A DNA stretch of 64,000 nt, taken from positions 310,001 through 374,000 of the forward strand of contig NZ_JACHZQ010000008.1 of the NCBI RefSeq assembly GCF_014193655.1, given 5' to 3'. The stretch is from Rhizobium sp. BK313 (GTDB lineage Bacteria > Pseudomonadota > Alphaproteobacteria > Rhizobiales > Rhizobiaceae). Each line of letters opens with the position of its first letter. Positions within the stretch are counted from its first letter, which is position 1. The translations under genes were made by a program, and so were the position numbers. Shown piece by piece: positions 51,148 through 60,007 of the stretch. The notes below the pieces were generated by a model. That model had not been told where the DNA came from, did no database searches, and saw nothing but the letters and a program-made list of their open reading frames with translations.

Positions 51148-51936
51148 CTATCGCCCTTTAAACGGAAAAGCGGGGCGAGGTGCCTTTGCCTTGAAAGCCT
51201 CGACCGATACCGGCAGAGCTAGTTTCACGTCTTCGCTCTCGAATAGCGGCATGGCGATATCCGCCATGGCTTCATCGGCAGCTGCAATGCCTCCCGTGGC
51301 CCATATCCGCAGCAGAGCCTTGTGAGCTGCATGGGCGCGAGTCGGTCCGTTCGCGAGTTTTTGTGCAAAGGCCTTTGCCTCATCGAACAACTTATCATTC
51401 GCAACGACCCGATTGACGACACCATGATGCTCCATCACTTGAGCCGGAACCTGCTCGGAGGTTAGTGCCCATTCGATCGCCCGCGATCGACCGGCGCGTT
51501 CAGCGACCCGGTAGATGCCGCCAAGAACCGTGACGATGGCGAGCGATTGCTCGGGATGCCCGAAGCGAGCAGTGTCGCCGGCGAAGATGACGTCGGCTCG
51601 AACGGCCAGCTCAAGTCCGCCGCCAAAACATAGTCCCTGCACGGCTGCGATAGTCGGTATTGACAGGCGCTCGAACTGATTGAACGTTGTCATATAGTCT
51701 TCGAGCAGGACGCGCAGTTCCCGGTGGCTCATATCCGGCCAAGGGACGATGTCGCCACCGAAGCTGAAGTCCTCGCCTTCGGCGCAAAGGAGCAGCGCTC
51801 GCGCGCCGCTGCCACCGATCGCCTTCAGCGCTGAGGTCAGCTCGCCGAGCATTTGCGGCGACAGCCGGTTCTGCGGCGGGTTTGTCAAAGTGATCGTCGC
51901 GAGGTTGCCCTCGATATGATAGACGAGATGCGACAT
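51148..51936 (-). CDS. Enoyl-CoA hydratase/isomerase family protein
   Basis: This 262-residue crotonase-fold protein has the CoA-binding segment GEDFSFGGDIVPWPDM and the oxyanion loop AAVQGLCFGGGLELAVRADVIF. At the two usual hydratase Glu positions, ARFGHPEQSLAIVTVLGGIYRVAERAG keeps one acidic residue (HPEQ), while the second position is Leu/Val-like, so isomerase or another crotonase activity is possible. It starts 11 bases after the upstream alpha/beta hydrolase gene, with which it must be co-transcribed. The pathway is not evident. Confidence 0.88.
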   Translation of the reverse strand: MSHLVYHIEGNLATITLTNPPQNRLSPQMLGELTSALKAIGGSGARALLLCAEGEDFSFGGDIVPWPDMSHRELRVLLEDYMTTFNQFERLSIPTIAAVQGLCFGGGLELAVRADVIFAGDTARFGHPEQSLAIVTVLGGIYRVAERAGRSRAIEWALTSEQVPAQVMEHHGVVNRVVANDKLFDEAKAFAQKLANGPTRAHAAHKALLRIWATGGIAAADEAMADIAMPLFESEDVKLALPVSVEAFKAKAPRPAFPFKGR

Positions 51937-51947
51937 TTTTCGTTCTC

Positions 51948-52847
51948 CTACGCGTCAAGAAGATGGGCACGAAACCAGGCAACTGCTGCTGCACTTGCCA
52001 TCGGGAACTGCGACAGATACGGGTCGAAGTGACCACCAGGGATTGTGACCAGCTTCTTGGGCTCAAGGGCGCGCTCATAAGCGGCGAGTGCGACATCTGT
52101 GACCGTGATCGTATCGGCCAACGCCACGACCATCAGCAAGGGCGTCGGAGATACACGAGGTACCCAAGCTCCCGGCTCATACATGCGTGCGGCGCGCGTC
52201 GAGCGGATCGTAACCGTGTTCTCCCAGGCACCAGCCGGCAAAGGCTGCAGATAGAACTCGATAGCGTCTTTACTGCGGTAAGACGCAGCAACACTGGGGT
52301 CGTCGCTCACCACGAGCTGGCGGCGCAACGGTTCCCCGCGCAGTTGACCCCGTTCGTCGTTGGAGAATGCTTCCTCCAGTGCTGGAATTGCATCCGGTGA
52401 GATGCGACGAAGACCTTGCTCGAAGCCACTTATCGTTGGTACCTGCGAGACAACGGCTTTCAAGCGTCGGTCGGTAGCGCCGAGGACGATGGCGTGGCCA
52501 CCGGCATAGCTTGTTCCCCACAGGCCAATCCGCTTGGGATCGACTTCGGGTTGGATTTCAAGGTAAGAAATCGCGCGTCGCCAGTCAGCGATCTGACGCC
52601 AGGGATCAACGTCGCCTCGTTCCACGCCATCGCTTGCTCCGAAATTGCGATGGTCATGCAGCAACACCACGAAACCGGCTTCTGCAAACGCTATCGCGAA
52701 ACGCTCAAGGCCATGTTCCTTCACACCCGCATATCCATGCGCCATTGTAATCGCGGGATGGGGGCCGGGGCCACCTGGCGTGAAAAGCCATCCTCGGAGC
52801 TTCAGTCCACCCTCGATTTCGAACTCGATATTTCTGCGCTCAGCCAT
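51948..52847 (-). CDS. Alpha/beta hydrolase, dienelactone hydrolase/S15 peptidase-like
   Basis: This 299-residue hydrolase has an oxyanion segment TMAHGYAGVKEHGLERFA, DHRNFGASDG, the nucleophile Ser in GLWGTSYAGGHAIVLGA, an acidic residue in VVALADTITVTD, and the catalytic His in VTIPGGHFDPY. Relatives include the YcjY/FrsA-like and X-Pro dipeptidyl-peptidase-like esterases. It is first in a minus-strand operon with the crotonase-fold gene and diverges from the hydrolase-SnoaL fusion gene, with three AGACTA half-sites between them. Confidence 0.88.
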   Translation of the reverse strand: MAERRNIEFEIEGGLKLRGWLFTPGGPGPHPAITMAHGYAGVKEHGLERFAIAFAEAGFVVLLHDHRNFGASDGVERGDVDPWRQIADWRRAISYLEIQPEVDPKRIGLWGTSYAGGHAIVLGATDRRLKAVVSQVPTISGFEQGLRRISPDAIPALEEAFSNDERGQLRGEPLRRQLVVSDDPSVAASYRSKDAIEFYLQPLPAGAWENTVTIRSTRAARMYEPGAWVPRVSPTPLLMVVALADTITVTDVALAAYERALEPKKLVTIPGGHFDPYLSQFPMASAAAVAWFRAHLLDA

Positions 52848-52871
52848 GATTTTGGCTCCTCTGAAAGATTG

Positions 52872-52911
52872 ATATCAGACTATATTGCAATTAGTCTTAT
52901 ATCAGACTATA
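52872..52911. promoter_or_regulatory. MarR-type operator array in a divergent hydrolase promoter
   Basis: ATATCAGACTATA occurs twice as a direct repeat (52872-52884 and 52899-52911), with an inverted TAGTCT (52892-52897) between them, giving two overlapping palindromes with 9- and 6-base spacers. The array lies in the 119-bp spacer between divergent operons, one of which ends in a MarR gene. It is a strong candidate for the MarR binding site. Confidence 0.7.
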
Positions 52912-52966
52912 CAGGATAGCACGGAGGGCGCAAGGGGCGTCTTGACGAGGAGAAGGAGACAAACCA

Positions 52967-54175
52967 ATGGTCGATACAAAGGGCGGTAAGGCGCGACTTG
53001 CCTATTCCAGCCACGGGAACGGCGAACATGTAGCGATATTCGTGCACGGTTTCCTGGACGCAGGTGGTGTTTGGGAGCGGCTATTAGGCGCGCTGACGAC
53101 AACGAACTTGCAGAAGGTCACTTTCGACCTGCCGGGAATGGGTAGCCGAAGCGGGGATACCTGGCCGATTTCCTTGGAGCGTTACGCCGAGGAGGTCGGA
53201 TCGATCATCCAGGCTATTGGAAAACCGGTTGTAATCATCGCCCAGAGCATGGGGGCGCAGGTTGCGGAGCTTGTCGCGGCCGACCATCCGGAGCTGACGA
53301 AAGGCCTGGTGCTTGTCACGCCTGTGCCGCTCGGCGGCGTGCAAGCTCCGGAGGAGATTATTCGGCCGTTTCGGCAACTTGGCGCTGACCCAGGCGTGCA
53401 ACGCCAGCAGCGGCGGGCACTGTCTCACGCACTCACTGCCGAAGATCTGGAGCGGCTTGGGCAATTCGGCGACGTCGTAGCGCCCTCAACAGTTGCACGC
53501 CTCGTCGATGTTTGGAACGAAGGCGATCCCACGGGTGAGACAGCTAGCCGGTTCAGTGGTCCGGTCCTTATTGTCCGGGGCAAGGACGATCCATTCGTCA
53601 ACGAGGCGATGGCAAACAGCATTGCATCGCGCTTCGCCCGTCCGGTGTCAGCCTCCATTGCTAATGCAGGGCATTGGGCTCACGTCGAACGCCCCCAAAT
53701 TCTGGCTGAACTCGTCGATGGTTTTCTAGCATCGGTCGATTGGGGGAGAGATGCAGAACCCAAACCCGCGAGCGACTGGAAGGGTGCCTTTGCGCAAAAG
53801 TCCTCGAGCGCTTTTGCAGACGCGTTTGTCGAAGAGGTTGTTCTCGAAGCAACGGTCCTGAATGTCCCGGTGAGCGGCCGCGAAAACGTGAAGCGGGTCA
53901 TGGAGGCGGCAAGCAAACTCTATGAGAACCTTGTCTTCACCGAGCAAGCAAGCGCTGGCGCACGTCAATATATCGAATGGACGGCGAAGGCGTTTGGTGG
54001 TGTCGAGATGTTCGGTGTCACAATCCTCACGCGGAATGACGCGGGGCAGATCCGAAACATCGCGATTCATCATCGGCCTTTGCCGGCGCTGATCGAATTT
54101 TCGACCCGCTTGGGCGAGAGCCTGCGTGGCCAGATCGACGCAGCCCATTTCTTCCCCGCCATCGCTCGCAATTGA
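52967..54175 (+). CDS. Alpha/beta hydrolase fused to a SnoaL/NTF2-like domain
   Basis: This 402-residue two-domain protein starts at ATG 52967 with GGAGAAGGAG upstream. Residues about 1-260 are an alpha/beta hydrolase: VHGFLDAGGVWERLL, FDLPGMGSRSG, nucleophile Ser in IIAQSMGAQVAEL (GxSxG with Ala for the first Gly), acid in VRGKDDPF, and His in IANAGHWAHVERP. Residues about 275-400 resemble a SnoaL-like cone (AFADAFVEEVVLEATVLNVPVSGRENV; ARQYIEWTAKAFGG). It probably opens or hydrolyses a lactone-like substrate that the second domain then isomerises, but this is inferred. The flavin reductase gene follows with overlap. Confidence 0.87.
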   Translation: MVDTKGGKARLAYSSHGNGEHVAIFVHGFLDAGGVWERLLGALTTTNLQKVTFDLPGMGSRSGDTWPISLERYAEEVGSIIQAIGKPVVIIAQSMGAQVAELVAADHPELTKGLVLVTPVPLGGVQAPEEIIRPFRQLGADPGVQRQQRRALSHALTAEDLERLGQFGDVVAPSTVARLVDVWNEGDPTGETASRFSGPVLIVRGKDDPFVNEAMANSIASRFARPVSASIANAGHWAHVERPQILAELVDGFLASVDWGRDAEPKPASDWKGAFAQKSSSAFADAFVEEVVLEATVLNVPVSGRENVKRVMEAASKLYENLVFTEQASAGARQYIEWTAKAFGGVEMFGVTILTRNDAGQIRNIAIHHRPLPALIEFSTRLGESLRGQIDAAHFFPAIARN

Positions 54176-54195
54176 ACCCGGATTGGAGAACCATC

Positions 54196-54912
54196 ATGAT
54201 TATCGACGCCGATGATTTAGATGCCGCCCAGACTTATAAGCTGCTCATCGCAACCGTTGTGCCGAGAGCGATCGGTTGGATCAGCACGTTGTCAAAGGAT
54301 GGGGTGGCAAATCTCGCGCCCTTCTCTTTTTTTACCGTTGTCGGGCGGAAGCCGCCGGTCGTATCGATCACGATCCAACACAAGTCCGATGGCGTGACGT
54401 TGAAGGACACTTATGTAAATATCCGTGATACCGGCGAGTTCGTGACAAATCTCGTCACGCTTTCGCTTGCCGACGCAATGCACCGCTCTGCGGCCGAACA
54501 CTCCGCCGAAGTGGATGAATTCGAGTTTGCCGGCCTGGAAAAGGCGCCGAGCGTTGTCGTCAGGCCACCACGCGTCGCGGCGGCGCCAGTGTCGATGGAG
54601 TGCAAGGTGGATCGCATCTTCACAGTCGGAGACCTTGAGGATCACGTCGTTTGGGGACGTGTAGTCCGCTTTCACATCCGTGACGACGCCTATCTCGCCA
54701 ATGGGCGGGTCGATACCGCAGCTCTTGCTCCAGTCGGACGACTGGCAGCAGAATATTCGCTAGTTGACAATGTATTCACGACGCCGCTTGATCCGGAAAC
54801 TTTGGCAGCCCGCGCCACTGCCCGTATGCATCGCCTCGACGGTCAAGCCACCGATTGGTCTCCGATTGATCAGAAGGACTGGTCCGCGTCCGGCAGTGTG
54901 ATGTCAAAATGA
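54196..54912 (+). CDS. Flavin reductase-like FMN-binding split-barrel protein
   Basis: This 238-residue protein starts at ATG 54196 with TTGGAG eight bases upstream; a TTG at 54172 is an alternative. The split-barrel flavin-binding domain covers residues about 1-200: IATVVPRAIGWISTLSKDGVANLAPFSFFTVVGRKPPVVSI and NIRDTGEFVTNLVT. DHVVWGRVVRFHIRDDAYL follows. Such proteins bind FMN, reduce flavin for a monooxygenase or act directly on small esters. No monooxygenase is adjacent. It is between the hydrolase fusion and the MarR regulator. Confidence 0.88.
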   Translation: MIIDADDLDAAQTYKLLIATVVPRAIGWISTLSKDGVANLAPFSFFTVVGRKPPVVSITIQHKSDGVTLKDTYVNIRDTGEFVTNLVTLSLADAMHRSAAEHSAEVDEFEFAGLEKAPSVVVRPPRVAAAPVSMECKVDRIFTVGDLEDHVVWGRVVRFHIRDDAYLANGRVDTAALAPVGRLAAEYSLVDNVFTTPLDPETLAARATARMHRLDGQATDWSPIDQKDWSASGSVMSK

Positions 54913-54941
54913 GGCGTTAATGGGCTTGATGAAATTGGACG

Positions 54942-55418
54942 GTGAGAAGAGTGAACACAGAAACAATCGACGATCTAGAAATCCCATCTCTCTGCAATTG
55001 CACGAAGATTAGGAGAGCGGCGCGATATATCACGCGTTACTATGATAGTTGCCTTGCTCCCATCGGATTGAAGACAACGCAGTACACCCTCATCGCCTTC
55101 CTCAAACATCGCGGGCCGATGCCGATGTTACAACTTGCCCAACTCATGGCGATTGATCGTGCGACAATCGCCCAAAATCTGCGCCTGCTGGAGCGGGATG
55201 GCCTTGTGAAAATCACCGTAGGCGAAACAGATCGGCGCTCTCGCATCATTTCGATCACGGAGGCTGGACTGCAGCGGATCGCGGAAGGTCGACCGAATTG
55301 GGATCGAGCCCAAGCGGAGTTCGAGAAGTTTTATGGCGGAAGTGAAGCCCTGTTAATGCGCGGAATGATGGACAAGGTGCTCGAATGCGATCTTGGACCG
55401 CTGGATGGTCCGTTGTGA
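54942..55418 (+). CDS. MarR family transcriptional regulator
   Basis: This protein of about 158 residues starts at GTG 54942, or GTG 54951 (VNTETIDDLEI), both with a purine-rich leader. The winged helix reads GPMPMLQLAQLMAIDRATIAQNLRLLERDGLVKITVGETDRRSRIISITEAG, typical of MarR proteins, with the wing Asp-Arg-Arg-Ser. It carries a CNCTKIRRAARYI segment with two Cys near the N-terminus that could sense oxidants or electrophiles. It is the last gene of the hydrolase-flavin reductase operon and probably represses it through the AGACTA array at 52872-52911. Confidence 0.9.
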   Translation: MRRVNTETIDDLEIPSLCNCTKIRRAARYITRYYDSCLAPIGLKTTQYTLIAFLKHRGPMPMLQLAQLMAIDRATIAQNLRLLERDGLVKITVGETDRRSRIISITEAGLQRIAEGRPNWDRAQAEFEKFYGGSEALLMRGMMDKVLECDLGPLDGPL

Positions 55419-55469
55419 CCAGTCGCCTGTGGGACACTACACGGCCCAGCCGCTCATGAAACATTGAAA

Positions 55470-55508
55470 GATTGTGGCCACTTCCTTTTCCCGGGAGGGG
55501 CCACAATC
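55470..55508 (+). terminator. Terminator after the MarR operon
   Basis: GATTGTGGCC (55470-55479) pairs perfectly with GGCCACAATC (55499-55508), followed by GTTTAT. It begins 51 bases after the MarR stop. The remaining spacer to 55773 holds only a 25-codon frame with a GAGG site (55722-55799, MNPLVMAMIFNHRKNR), which overlaps the end of the next gene and is probably spurious. Confidence 0.7.
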
Positions 55509-55773
55509 GTTTATCACTCAGTTTGAAATATTTAGCGCCACCGTATGCGGTCTTGAACGGCCACCGTTAGACGAGAATTCCTCAGTGAAGGCTTTTGTGG
55601 AGGAAAGCCGATGCGCATTTTCTTTTGACCTGTTATCCACTCTGAGTTGAATAACAGCGATGCGAGCGGATCGTGCAGGTTGCTAAAGTAGGTGCTTCAT
55701 ACTGCTTTTCGAGGAGCGACCATGAACCCGCTCGTTATGGCGATGATATTCAACCATCGCAAGAACCGGCCGC

Positions 55774-56442
55774 TTAAGTCTGATTGTGCATCAATCTGAG
55801 CTTCCGGGCTACCTGGGCTATACCGAGCTTTGGGCTCGTCAAATACGGCACTCCTGGTCGCTTGAGAGACGCGAGTGCTTGCGCCATAGAAGCCTGGGCG
55901 AGTACGACTACTTCCACCTGCGAGGCCAATTCTTCAAATCCCTCCATTACCAATGCGTCATGACCTTTTTTGTCTCCCCCCGTGAGAAGCTGGAAAGCTC
56001 CGCTGCATAGTTTCTCCACGACGGTACACTCCTTGCAGGCGGCTATGGCCGCTCTTCTGATCATCGTGCCCGTCGGCTCAAGGGTTGTCGGCAAAGTTGC
56101 GAGGATTCCGATCCGCGTGGCAATTTTCACAGCCTCATCCGCCATTCCTTGATCGATGCGAAAAAGAGGGACTGCTGACATCGGACGGATCGAATTCACT
56201 GCCTCACCGAGCGTCGAGCACGTAACCACGATCGCGTCCGCCCCCGCCTGCGCTGCCGAAAAAATGTAGCCTGCGAGACGCTGCTTCGTTTGGGGCGCCA
56301 AGAACCCATCCGCAACAGTCGTCTGGAGCAGACTTTCATCGACAATATTGAAGGCGTGCCATTCAGGAAGTGCTTCCTTGACAAGCGGTTGGAACATTGC
56401 CGGTAAGGTCGTCACCGTGTGGATGAGCGCTAATGATGCCAT
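55774..56442 (-). CDS. Asp/Glu-racemase superfamily protein with a single conserved cysteine (paralogue)
   Basis: This 222-residue protein is clearly paralogous to the one at 29514-30188 (MASLALIHTV front, DAIVVTCSTLGEAVNSIRP with Cys75, RIGILATLPTTLEPTGTMIRRAA, VVVLAQASMAQAL). As there, the second-half catalytic Cys of racemases is replaced (LAQASM), so ordinary two-Cys racemisation is unlikely. It closes the operon importer-amidohydrolase-TatD, 54 bases after TatD. It may isomerise or decarboxylate a product of the amidohydrolase. The function is not known. Confidence 0.82.
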   Translation of the reverse strand: MASLALIHTVTTLPAMFQPLVKEALPEWHAFNIVDESLLQTTVADGFLAPQTKQRLAGYIFSAAQAGADAIVVTCSTLGEAVNSIRPMSAVPLFRIDQGMADEAVKIATRIGILATLPTTLEPTGTMIRRAAIAACKECTVVEKLCSGAFQLLTGGDKKGHDALVMEGFEELASQVEVVVLAQASMAQALASLKRPGVPYLTSPKLGIAQVARKLRLMHNQT

Positions 56443-56496
56443 CTCGAATTCCCGCAGTATAGACTTTCGAAATTGTGCAAAAGCCCAGGCAGAATG

Positions 56497-57273
56497 CTAG
56501 CTGAACGCCTTACGACAAACGCGACGGAAATTCTCACTGGTCAGAGCGGCGACCGCGTTCACATTTTGGCCTCTTACTCTGGCAAGCGTCTCGGCAACAT
56601 GAGTGATCAGTGCTGGCTCGTTGCGGGATTGAATTTTAGGGATGGGAGAAAGTGACGGGGCATCGGTTTCCAACAGGATCCGGTCATCCGGGATCGTTGC
56701 GGCGAGGCTCCGCAACTCGTCTTCCTCTTCCCAGCAAAGAATCCCGGAGAATGAAATGTAGGCGCCGAGTGAAAGACAGGTCTCGGCGAGTTTTGTACCA
56801 CCGGAAAAACAGTGCATGATGATCGGGAAAGCTCCCTTTCGAGTTTCCGAAACCAGGGTCTCGCTCATCTCCTCGTCAACCCGAACCGAGTGGATGACCA
56901 GTGGCAACTGTGCTTGACGAGCGGCGGCGATATGATTGGCAAAAGCGCGACGCTGATCTTCCAGTGGCGTCTTGCACAGGAAGCTGTCCAGGCCACTTTC
57001 TCCGATCGCAACCACCTTTCGATGGCGTGAGAGCGCGACCAGTTCCTCTGTCGTCACATCTGGTTCCTCATGCGCGAAATGCGGATGAGTTCCGACAGCG
57101 CAGAACACCTGATCGAACTGTTCGGCAACTCGCAAAACCCGATCGAATTCTCGCACTCTTATCGAGATGGTCAGAAATTTCTCCACCCCGAGCTTTTGGG
57201 CCCTGGCTAGGACTGTTTCACGATCGTCTGCAAATTCATCCCAATCGAGGTGGCAATGGCTATCGATAAACAT
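56497..57273 (-). CDS. TatD family metal-dependent hydrolase
   Basis: This 258-residue TIM-barrel amidohydrolase starts at ATG 57273 (MFIDSHCHLDWDEFADDR). Metal and catalytic motifs are complete: SHCHLD, GTHPHFAHEE, GESGLDSF, VIHSVRVDEE, IMHCFSGG and LLETDAP. TatD proteins act as deoxyribonucleases or D-amino-acyl hydrolases. Here the context of a small-molecule amidohydrolase operon suggests a low-molecular-weight substrate such as a lactam, lactone or cyclic amide. It lies 44 bases after the Ade-like gene on the same strand. Confidence 0.9.
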   Translation of the reverse strand: MFIDSHCHLDWDEFADDRETVLARAQKLGVEKFLTISIRVREFDRVLRVAEQFDQVFCAVGTHPHFAHEEPDVTTEELVALSRHRKVVAIGESGLDSFLCKTPLEDQRRAFANHIAAARQAQLPLVIHSVRVDEEMSETLVSETRKGAFPIIMHCFSGGTKLAETCLSLGAYISFSGILCWEEEDELRSLAATIPDDRILLETDAPSLSPIPKIQSRNEPALITHVAETLARVRGQNVNAVAALTSENFRRVCRKAFS

Positions 57274-57317
57274 CTTCAGATTTTCCGTTTTGTGTTCAAA
57301 GCTCTTGCTGCCGGCAG

Positions 57318-59171
57318 CTACCAGACGACAGGATGGGCAGCGCCGGTTTGCACATTGACAAGTCCCTGGGGGATCGACGCCCTTGGTGCGACGAGCACCC
57401 ACCGCCAAGGCGCGCAGGTAAGGGTGCAGAAGATGAGCCGCTCGGGAAAACCAGGAATCCAACGGGGTGAATAGGAAGGCTCATACATCCAGTCGACTTT
57501 GCTAGCTTCCGCGTGAAACCGCTCCGTCTCTTGATCGAGTTCTTCGGCGGAACGACAAGACATGAGGCCACCAATCTCATACTGTACCGTCGCCGCTACG
57601 ACGCCGTCGCGGACAAGTGCCCAGCCTCCGCGGTTTTCTGCGATGGCATTGACCGCCAACGCCATGGCTTCGTCTGAGGAGCCAATGCACCAGATATTGT
57701 GTTTGTCGTGAGACACAGAACATGCGAGCGCCGTGTTTGGATCTCGCGGCCCGCAGCCAAGCCAAAACATTTTGGAGACGGCACCGCTTCCCGAGAAGCG
57801 ATCGACGATTGAAAATTTGGTGATATTGCGATCTGGATCGCGGCGGACGACACCAGCACGTACGGGAAGTTCAAACGTCAAGAACTCATCGGCCCAGTGA
57901 TAGGGCCGCAATACTGCAGCATTCATCGTTTCACGTCCGGCCTCGGCGTTGATCCGAAAGTCTTCCGCAACGATCGATCTGCCAATGTGAATGGTGTTTG
58001 CAGCCCAGTCTGGCCATTCAATCCGCGGGACTTGCGGAAGGTAACGCTTCTTTTCCGATACTTGTGTCCCGTCTGCCCAGACCTTCTCAATCTCGAATGT
58101 CGATAGGTCAGAAAGGAGAACAATATCTGCAAAGCGTCCGGGAGCTAAGCTTCCCACCCAGGGGGTCAGTCGCATGTGTCTTGCCGGGTTCAACGTTACG
58201 CATTGGATCGCTATTTCCGGAGCCAGGCCAGCCTCGATCGCAAGCCGAGCGTTATAGTCTGTCGCACCAAGCCGAAGCGTATCTGATGCACTTCGGTCAT
58301 CAGTCGTGAACGCGATTTGCGACCAGTCGCTGAGGGACCGGGCAAGAAGACTGCGGATCACCTCGGGCATGTTGAACGGACGCAGTTCCAAAAACAGACC
58401 ACGCTGCAGCTTGTCCCAGAATTCGTCTGGCGTCCAAGCTTCGTGATCCGATGCAATTCCGCTTGCCGCAAAGGCGTTGATCGAAGGAAGGTCACGCATA
58501 CCAGCCGCGTGGCCTTCGACCACCCCTCTGCCTTCGAATGTCGCACGGATCATGCCCCATAAGCGGCCATGTGACGGGTTGGCTGGATTCCATACAGCGG
58601 GCCAATCCATCACTTCGTCCAAGCCGGCGACCATCATGCTTTCCGCGATAAATCGCTGCTGTTCCGTAAAGCCAAACCATCCTCCGCCATGTTCGAAGGC
58701 GGTCGGAGGAACAGCCGATCCAGGTAACGGAAAAATCTTAAGCGGAGACCCGCGTAGTCTCGGTTCAAGCCAAAATTCTAGATTATGCGGCCCGTCAACG
58801 TTCGAAAACTCATGGCTTGCTTCGCATGTCCAAGTATTGCCTCGAGGCAGAACGAGGGCTGCCTCCCATTCCGGCGTCAGATGCGAGCTTTCGATGTGCT
58901 TGTGAACTTCGCCCATGCCCGGAATTGCCATCAGGTCTGGCTCGTAAACGCGTTTGCCCGCCTCCCCTTTGTAGCTGCCGGCTGGTCCAACGTAAGCGAT
59001 CCGCTTTCCACTGAGGACGATCTCGTGATCGATCATCCAGCTGCGCGTGTGAACGTCAAACAACTTACCTACGCGCAGCACAACATCTGCAGAGACCTTG
59101 CCGAGCGCAACGAGGGTGAGACGTTGGCGGATCGCGATTTCGTCCTCGCCATTTAAAAGCAGATCTTTCAT
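57318..59171 (-). CDS. Adenine deaminase family amidohydrolase
   Basis: This 617-residue protein of the adenine deaminase (Ade) group of binuclear amidohydrolases retains the family residues: VHKHIESSHLTPEW, ASHEFSNV in place of DPHEIANV, VVEGHAAGMRDL, the SDHEAWTPDEFWDKL segment, and TTDDRSASDTL with the catalytic Asp. The C-terminal Ade domain has VSHDKHNIWCIGSSDEAMALAVNAI. The HKH and ASHEF changes suggest a substrate other than adenine, perhaps another aminopurine, pterin or cyclic amide. It follows the two permease genes after 77 bases, so importer and enzyme form one operon. Confidence 0.9.
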   Translation of the reverse strand: MKDLLLNGEDEIAIRQRLTLVALGKVSADVVLRVGKLFDVHTRSWMIDHEIVLSGKRIAYVGPAGSYKGEAGKRVYEPDLMAIPGMGEVHKHIESSHLTPEWEAALVLPRGNTWTCEASHEFSNVDGPHNLEFWLEPRLRGSPLKIFPLPGSAVPPTAFEHGGGWFGFTEQQRFIAESMMVAGLDEVMDWPAVWNPANPSHGRLWGMIRATFEGRGVVEGHAAGMRDLPSINAFAASGIASDHEAWTPDEFWDKLQRGLFLELRPFNMPEVIRSLLARSLSDWSQIAFTTDDRSASDTLRLGATDYNARLAIEAGLAPEIAIQCVTLNPARHMRLTPWVGSLAPGRFADIVLLSDLSTFEIEKVWADGTQVSEKKRYLPQVPRIEWPDWAANTIHIGRSIVAEDFRINAEAGRETMNAAVLRPYHWADEFLTFELPVRAGVVRRDPDRNITKFSIVDRFSGSGAVSKMFWLGCGPRDPNTALACSVSHDKHNIWCIGSSDEAMALAVNAIAENRGGWALVRDGVVAATVQYEIGGLMSCRSAEELDQETERFHAEASKVDWMYEPSYSPRWIPGFPERLIFCTLTCAPWRWVLVAPRASIPQGLVNVQTGAAHPVVW

Positions 59172-59248
59172 GACAATACCTTACGACTGTGGACCTGAGG
59201 TCTCACCGTTCATTCCCAACCATTTGCTGCTGCGTGGCGCCGTCGACG

Positions 59249-60007
59249 TTACCGAAAACGTTCTGACACAATCTCTTCCGCGGCACGTGCCGCACCGAAA
59301 CTCAATACCGATACGATGGTCGCCAAGACGCTCACTCCCAACGCGCGCTCAACATTAAAATCCGCCGCTGCTGACCGAAAAAGATAGCCAAGACCATCTT
59401 TACCGATGAGGTACTCGCCGAGCATCGCAGCAAGCACGGCTGGAGGGGCTGCGATCCGCAAGCCCGTCATCCAACTCGGAACGGAAGACGGGAGAGCCAG
59501 AGCGGCAAAACGAGACCACCGGCCCGCACCTAACACTTTGAAAAGATCGCCGCTTCCCGCAGGAGCAGCTTTCAAACCAGTGGATGTAAAAATGAAGGCG
59601 GGGAAAAATGAGATGATCACCACCACAGCGCCCACGGTCAGAATATTGTAGCCAAGCAGGCGTGCAATCACTGGGATGATCGCCACCACGGGAATGGACG
59701 AGAGGAAGAGCGCAAGCGGAAGAAACATCCCCCGCAACACCCTTGAAGACCATGCGCCGACCGCCATCGCAGTTCCGAAGACAGTCCCAAGCAGTAGGCC
59801 CACGAGCGCCAATTCAAGCGTATAAACGCTGTTTTCGACATAGATTGTCGGATTCGACACGATGTCCGCCACGACGGCGGTCGGCGGTGGCAGAACGATT
59901 GAGTTCAGGCCGGACCATGTGACACCGACCTGCCAAAACACGAGCAGCGCGGCGATACCCCAGTAACGTTTCAAAGCGACCTTCGCGAACTTCAAGCAAA
60001 AAATCAT
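59249..60007 (-). CDS. ABC transporter permease, TauC/SsuC type
   Basis: This 252-residue membrane protein has about six hydrophobic helices. The ATPase-contact loop lies in FKVLGAGRWSRFAALALPSSVPSWMTGLRIAAPPAVLAAMLGE. It overlaps the preceding permease gene by four bases. Together they provide a heterodimeric channel for the NMT1-type importer whose ATPase is two genes upstream. Nothing is truncated. Confidence 0.92.
   Translation of the reverse strand: MIFCLKFAKVALKRYWGIAALLVFWQVGVTWSGLNSIVLPPPTAVVADIVSNPTIYVENSVYTLELALVGLLLGTVFGTAMAVGAWSSRVLRGMFLPLALFLSSIPVVAIIPVIARLLGYNILTVGAVVVIISFFPAFIFTSTGLKAAPAGSGDLFKVLGAGRWSRFAALALPSSVPSWMTGLRIAAPPAVLAAMLGEYLIGKDGLGYLFRSAAADFNVERALGVSVLATIVSVLSFGAARAAEEIVSERFR

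Noticed and set aside
54172..54195. Flavin reductase starting at TTG 54172
   Set aside because: It is possible, but the TTGGAG site is correctly spaced for ATG 54196 and the family fold starts there.
55722..55799. 25-codon peptide MNPLVMAMIFNHRKNR with a GAGG site
   Set aside because: It overlaps the end of the racemase-like gene and has no recognisable features; likely chance.
58000..58560. Plus-strand frames opposite the Ade-like gene
   Set aside because: The minus-strand amidohydrolase motifs run uninterrupted through this stretch.
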